Assembly: GCA_007922195.1 (NCBI GenBank)
Contig: ML681971.1
Coordinates: forward strand, 19,325,987 to 19,389,986
Length of the DNA: 64,000 nt
Reading direction: 5' to 3'
Source of the DNA: Podocnemis expansa
Taxonomy: Eukaryota; Chordata; Testudines; Podocnemididae
The translations under genes were made by a program, and so were the position numbers. Under the pieces are notes generated by a model that searched no databases, was not told where the DNA came from, and saw only the letters and a list, made by a program, of their open reading frames with translations. Shown here in pieces: positions 58,066 to 64,000 of the stretch. How positions within the stretch are numbered: the stretch's first letter is position 1; each line of letters starts with the position of its first letter.

Positions 58066-59756
58066 GAAACTGGCAGTGGATCTTCTTTATAACTTTTAGC
58101 TCAGTGGAGAGGATCCTCACCCACAATACAGAAATGGAGAAAAGAAATTCAAAGTGAATCTGCTAAAGCTAGGAGGTGAAAAACCCATACTCTCTTTCCC
58201 CTCCTCTATTGAATTCCTTTATATTTAATGTTGGCCACTGAGAAAAGGAGTTACTGTATTTGTCTCATTTATGCATATACCTTACTCTTGTCTGGAAAGG
58301 ACAACAACATCCCCTTTAAAACTGTGGCCAGATTCTCAGTGATAGTGAGATCTTGTATTAAATATTTATGCAGACTCTCTGAATGTGTACGCGTGCGTGC
58401 GTGCATGTGCTTAACATATAAGGGGAATTGAGATCTGAGACTGTATCTCCCCAGCCCACCCTTATGGCTGAGACAGCAAACAATGGAAATTCTGAGCTTA
58501 GCCCACCCCACCCCCCCATTTTAAGTGCCAGTTTACAACTAAGCTAAAGTGAGTAGCAGACACCCAAGGCATGATTCATTTTTAATGCCTTCACCCTTCT
58601 GTCTTATTCCTGGCACCATTTCCCTAAGAAGTTCCAACACTGTGTTAGATTTTGTACTATGCGATAAGGCATAAAATCTAAGTGAGAAAATAAAAGATGC
58701 TGCCACAGTGATTCTAAATTCCTCCCTCATGTTGGTACTCTGTCAAGGCCATTCCCAGTACCACTACATTCGGGATTGAGCAGACGGCTACTGTCCTTTG
58801 CACCTTCTCTATAACCCTAGCTGAATTCATTCCTCCAGTCAGACTTTCCACAATCTGATATTTTTAAAGCCCAAATGCTGTAGTACTCTCTCCTGAAAAT
58901 GTTCCCATTACTTTAAATGAGTGTTCTTCTAGTACTGATCCCTATGTGGATTCTAGATGTGGGTGCACATGCACCAAATGCAGAGCTGCTTGTAGTAGTC
59001 TTTGCTGATCTGTGCACTTGGCATGGTCCATGTGATTGTGTCTGAGGTCTTATGAAGTGAGGGTTTGCCTTGCCTGTTGGATTTTATCCTAATGAAGCAC
59101 TGCTGAGGTTAAACTTGAAAAAGTAAAACAAAGTCACATACATCACAGGCTGGGCAGAATAGTGCGCATGGAACTGGGTGCTTTCTTCCAGAAGAGTGAA
59201 CAATAGACATGAGATTAACAAATTACGCTGCTCTGCTTTTGTTTACCAATGTACAATTCATTTGGATGGACTCTAAGCAGAATGGATTTACCAGCAAGGC
59301 AATGTGCTTCAAGCTGGCATACAGGGAATAGTGGCAACACTAATTCTTCCCAGCAACTGTTCTTTTTGTCATTCATCCAGGGCCAGCTCAGCCCAAGTTT
59401 AGGGCTTCTTATAAAGTTGTTCGATTATCATCCATATCCCAGCTGCAAGCACCTAATTCCTGTGTGTGATTTTTTTTGTTTGTTTGTTTTTTATCCCTAG
59501 CCTCCCTGTCCCATGCTTATAAGGAGTATTTGTTCCTGCAGAGCACAGATGGGATGTGGAGATAGGAAATGTGTCCAGAAATTGTCCTTAGAACTATGTC
59601 TCAGTTGTGAGATCTTGCTGGATAGTGAACATGCAAAACCCTGGTCCATAATGGTAAATATTTCACCACTGTAGTTGCCACACAACAATAAGCCAGACTT
59701 ACAGGGCTGATCTTTTTGAAAATATAATGTCACTTTTTTTACCATTAAATTTCAAA
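58066..59756. other. No gene or clear repeat
   Basis: A GT/GC-rich simple repeat lies at 58384-58411 and a C run near 58504-58517. Nothing coding was recognised. Confidence 0.4.
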
Positions 59757-59930
59757 GCAGTTTACCAAGGTGGTCAAGATCATTAGCCCCATTTTACAGA
59801 GAGGGAATTGTGGCACAGAGAGAGGAAGCAACTTGCTCAGCCTTATCCAGCAGACTATGCTGGAAATACAGCACAGAGGCTGAGCGCAGTACTCAGTGCA
59901 CTAGATCACACTGCAATACCATAGATATGC
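59757..59930 (+). repeat. MIR-type SINE remnant
   Basis: CAAAGCAGTTTACCAAGGTG, TAGCCCCATTTTACAGAGAG, GTGGCACAGAGAGAGGAAGC and CAGTGCACTAGATCACACTG in MIR order. Confidence 0.85.
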
Positions 59931-60719
59931 CATAGGGAAGAGTCCATGGGGTCCGACTGTGTTACTCCACATTGACAGCTGTTATTTTTAATGGCATTAT
60001 AGTGGAATGTACCTGGCAAATCAGACCCCATATTGCTACTGAGTAATTGGTGCTATCAACCTCCGTAACAAAAATCACTTGTTTACTGTTTTGCTGCTGT
60101 AGATTGCTTCCACAGTGACTGCAAACCACAAAAAAACATCTGGGGGTTGAAGGAAAGGAAAGCAACAGCTCAGCTTTGCACTTTGCCCTTAACATGCCAC
60201 TGAAAGAAGATACTCTAGCTGCAAATGCAGAAAGACTGAAGGGAAGATACTGCAAGCGATTAGAGTGCCAACATAACACACAGAAACATGCTGCATGAAC
60301 CTTGGGCTCTGCATACCAGGTAAGCTTATTTGGACATTGATGTCGTGCCTAGTGGCTGAAGCATTAAAACATGTGTTGAGGCGAGAGAAAATCAGGACTG
60401 AGCACAGCAGAAGACAGATACCATCAGATGCAGATGCATTATTACACGCTTGGTGACTATCTCCTGGGATAGGTAAAAGTGGTTTCATACAGCTTGGCCA
60501 GTGCATGACAGATGAGCCAGACACTGTGCTTCCAGTAACTCACTGGCGTCTGCCAGTTACAGCAACAAAGGAGACTCAACATCATATAAATCGAAGCGTC
60601 TTTTATCCGCATCCTTGGTAATCTATGAACTCGCTCTACAGCACTGACAAAAATATAATGCTTGTAGGTGTTTCCCATGCTGTCAACATGCTCCAAAGCA
60701 AGGCAAACATTTGGGGGAA
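59931..60719. other. No gene; possible conserved DNA
   Basis: 60300-60710 is unique-looking with several CpGs (CATATAAATCGAAGCGTC, TTTTATCCGCATCC). The 111- and 105-codon minus frames at 60189-60524 and 59962-60279 overlap in different frames and have no known domain. Confidence 0.35.
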
Positions 60720-60875
60720 AGAACAGGCAGTGACAACAAACTGAAATCAGTTGGAATTGGGGCTCTGGGTTTAAGTGATTTGCCTATGATCAAACAAGAG
60801 GTCTATAGCAGAACTAGCATTTCAGCCTTCACTTCTCAGATCCTAAGCACTGCCCCAGTGACTGGACTATCGTAC
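60720..60875 (+). repeat. MIR-like SINE remnant
   Basis: AAGTGATTTGCCTATGATCA, AGAACTAGCATTTCAGCC and CCTAAGCACTGCCCCAGTGA fit the 3' body of the MIR family, with greater divergence than other copies. Confidence 0.6.
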
Positions 60876-61124
60876 CTCTTTACAGGCATTATAAAAGTTG
60901 CATTGTGCTTAAATTAGGGTTCCCTAGAAAGAAAGAATCAGAGGCCATGCCTGGGAATTCGGATGTGCTTATAGTTAGAGACCTGTGTGGATGCACAGGT
61001 GGATCTGCATCTGTCAGCATCACCATGTATCTGACATGCGATCTGTAAGCCATTTTGTGTTTATTCACATCCACACTGCCTCCAACCCTTCAATAGGTAG
61101 TCGATTTCAGAATAAGTGCATATG

Positions 61125-61960
61125 CTCTTCTGCTAGATTCAGAATATCCAAGGCCAGAAAGGGACACTGGAACCATCTAGTCTGACTTCCTGAGTAATAG
61201 CAGACATGGAACTTCCCCAAAATAATTCCTAGAGCAGTGCTTTTTTGAAAAAATCCAGTTTTGATTTAAAAGTGAAAGAAAATCCATTGCAACTGTCAGG
61301 CAGTTGTACTAATGGCTTATTAACCTTGTTGTCAAAAAACTACAGCTTATTTCCGGTTTGCATTTGGCTTCCACTTCCAGCCATTGCATTGTGTTTTACC
61401 TTTCTCTGCTAGATTGAAAAGCCCATTATTAAATATTTATTCTCCATGTAGACACTTGCAGACTGTAAGTGTGTCACCCCTTCACACTTCCTTTGTCAAG
61501 CTACATAGATTGAGCTCTGGGGGTCTGTCACTAAGGCATTTTTTTAAAATTCTTTCATAATTCACATGGCTCTTTTCTGAACCCTCTTCAGTGTATTAAC
61601 ATCCTTAAATTCTGGACACCAGAACTGGACACATTAGTCTAGTGGTTGCACCAGTGCCAAATACAATGGTAAAATAAGCTTTTTCTTCTTACTTGAGATT
61701 CCCTGTTTATGCATCCCAGGATCGCATGAGTTCTTCTGGCCAGAGCATCACACTGGAAGTTCATATTTAGCTGAGTTTCCACCAACCCATCTTTTTCAGA
61801 GCCACTGTTTCCCAGGATAGTGTCCCTCATTTTTTAATTCTTGTTTTTATTCCTTTCTTCCTAAATGTATACATTCACCAACCAATCCAGATCGCCCTGA
61901 ATCAATCTTCATTATCTACCATTCCCCCATTCTTTGCATCATCTGCAAATTCTGTTTTCT
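61125..61960 (-). repeat. CR1 LINE 3' region, antisense
   Basis: The plus strand reads the familiar antisense CR1 end: TAGATTCAGAATATCCAAGG, CAGAAAGGGACACTGGAACC, ATCTAGTCTGACTTCC. Further in come TTTTCTGAACCCTCTTCAGT, CTGGACACCAGAACTGGACA, ATAGTGTCCCTCATT and GCATCATCTGCAAATTCTG. The element therefore lies on the minus strand with its 3' end near 61130. It covers the 3' portion only and has no open reading frame. Confidence 0.8.
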
Positions 61961-64000
61961 TTCTCTCCACTTTTCACATTTAATTGCACCACAAGAACAT
62001 ACACAGAATGAGAAAGCGATGGTGCTTTAAATGATAAATCATGTACACTGAGAAAGCACCTGTGTCCTGATTTCACAGAGAATGTATAGAACACAAGAAT
62101 AACAGAAAAGGGGCACATCTGTACTAAAGATGGAGGTGTAGTTTCTAGCTCAGGTGCATGCATGTGAGCCAGCTTTGATTGTACTCACATGTTGAAAATA
62201 GTAGAGCAGCAGCTGCAGGATAGAGCTGCCTCAGTACATATCAGGGTCCCAGGTGGGGTTGTACTCGGGGCAGGTAGCTCAACCTTGTTGGCTGCAACAC
62301 TGTGGCTACCCTGCTATTTTCCATGTTCTGGCTCAATCAAAGCTAGCCAATGTACGTCTGAGTCCAAAATTACACCTCCAGCTCCAGTGGTGGTGTTCCT
62401 AGTGTGGTTAAAATCAGGTTCATACCATCAATTATTCCTCTTCTAAACCATTCCTGTGAGTTGTCTTCTGATTTTTATCTTTACTAATTTTCTGCTGCAG
62501 TAGAATCTGAAGATCTCAATCAGGGATCAGAGCCCTGTTAGAGGAGGGAGGGTACAAACAAACAACACAACCGCAGCTCTCAGTCAGAGAGCTGGCAAGC
62601 TAGGAGTTAGACAAACAAATGGCTAAACTGTCAGAGAGGAAAAGAAAGTAGAGAGTGGAAGATAACTTGAGAGACACATGCATTTTCAGGTCTTCATTCT
62701 TTTATTTCCTTAGAATCCAAAGTAGGTCATTTCCAGGCTGCAAACATTTGAGACAAAGCCATTAACCAGAATAGAAAGTAAAAGGATTATGACAGAAGTT
62801 TTCAGTATTAACAAACTGCATGCAGCCAAACAGTGGTATCGACCTTGGGTAAATTGTGTGACACAATTACTGGCATCAAACACAGCGCTGAAGAAAGCAA
62901 CAAGGTCCCCTGCCTTCACAAATGAAAGGTCCTTTGTATCAAGCTTAGAGATTTCTAAAGGATACAATTTGCTAAAAAAACTTTCTTTCAATGTGTCTAA
63001 CTCACATCACATTCATTTTTATATTTAAAGCCTATGTGCGCATAGAGAGTAGTCTGCTTATTTATTATTTACCCATGAATCACAATCAAACAAAATACAA
63101 TTGAGCCCACAACCTGAGCTCTACTTAGCGCTGCCCAAACCCCGTAATTTACTTGAAAAGGCAAACTCCAAAGTGGTTGGTGTTAGAAAAATAGTCTTTC
63201 CAAACATGGTTTGCCCTCCATTTAATACAAAGTCAAAGCACACAGGCCACTGTGGGTGGCATCAACCAGAACCTTTCAAAACCAGGAAATGCTGAGAACC
63301 TGACCTTTTATACAATGAAACAGTTTTTTTCCCCTCTTTCCTTTGCTATTAAGAGGACAGGATGAAAGATGATTACACCAGAGCCTTTAGCCAGCAAAAG
63401 ACTTAGGCACATGGATAAATTCAGGTACATGAGTAGTTCCAGTCCAGCAAGACATTAGGCATGAGCATAATTTTAAGTGTGTGAATAATTCCATTGATTT
63501 CCTGTGCTTCAAATGACACACGTATTTAAGTGTTTTCTGGGTCAGGGGTTTGCCTGATGGGTAGCCCCTACTCCCATCATTGGTGTACTGTCTAATAGGA
63601 GATATCTGTTCGGGCACTGAGGTGACAACATATCCAAGGCCTTGATGAAGAATGGTGTTGATATTAGCTATCACATAATTGTCACATCAAATTATCTACT
63701 GTGCGAACTGGGCCTTGGGAGTTTTGTCATTCTTCCTAGTTCACTCACCTTGACCATGTATAAATGACCACTCACAGTGCAAGGCAGTAGAAAACCAGGT
63801 GAATTCTTTTGAAGTAGAAGACTATATGATTTTACTTTCTGTTACAATTTGATGGTTTTATTGGTTCCCTTGATCCTGGCTGAAGTTATTTTCCACTTAT
63901 AGGAATGCTCAGGAAAAAAAAAAAAGATGGAAACTTATTGGCACCTAAAACCAGATCCTCAGCTGGTATAAATGAGATTAGCTTCCTTGACTGTTGTGAA
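61961..64000. other. No gene or clear repeat
   Basis: Mostly AT-rich non-coding DNA. An A run lies at 63915-63926, and the window ends in a dispersed-family word (ACCAGATCCTCAGCTGGTAT at 63950-63969). Confidence 0.4.

Overview
The window looks like intergenic or intronic DNA from a reptile, most likely a turtle. The evidence is the repeat mix: antisense CR1 LINE ends, a Penelope-like element (PLE) whose terminal sequence is scattered through the window, a DIRS-type retrotransposon, MIR/CORE-type SINE remnants, and several TIR-bearing DNA transposon families. Naming the group (possibly a soft-shelled turtle, because of the TTTCGAAA-rich elements) is inference. No host protein-coding exon, rRNA, tRNA or CRISPR array could be supported. 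The open frames are short and lie mostly inside repeats or occur by chance.

Layout. 1-342 is an assembly gap. 343-5.8 kb holds a GC-rich palindrome, a truncated TTTCGAAA element, a PLE terminal palindrome, a MIR copy, a CR1-type tail and a Harbinger-like MITE. 5.83-11.45 kb is one 5.6-kb DIRS-like retrotransposon on the minus strand. It has inverted terminal repeats, an internal complementary region that joins the two outer ends, and a decayed gag-like frame. No intact reverse transcriptase or recombinase was readable. 11.5-22.3 kb is AT-rich DNA with three PLE termini, MIR/CR1 fragments and unclassified sequence. 22.36-23.15 kb is a PLE fragment that still shows the GIY-YIG endonuclease, and it ties the dispersed terminal palindromes to that class. 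24.85-25.56 kb is a probable solo LTR (minus strand), followed by a full TTTCGAAA element at 25.84-26.22 kb. 29.9-33.7 kb holds a PLE terminus, a possible retroelement leader, a hAT-like element filled by a 31-bp minisatellite, and a Harbinger-like MITE inserted into a PLE terminal palindrome with a TTA target duplication. 33.7-64 kb is sparse: SINE remnants, two more PLE termini, several TIR elements, a small hAT with a near-perfect 8-bp duplication, a third TTTCGAAA element and a CR1 fragment at 61.1-61.96 kb.

No genes act together here. The biological content is a layered transposon record in which nesting and target duplications give relative ages. A few unique, CpG-containing blocks could be conserved regulatory DNA, but that needs a comparative alignment.
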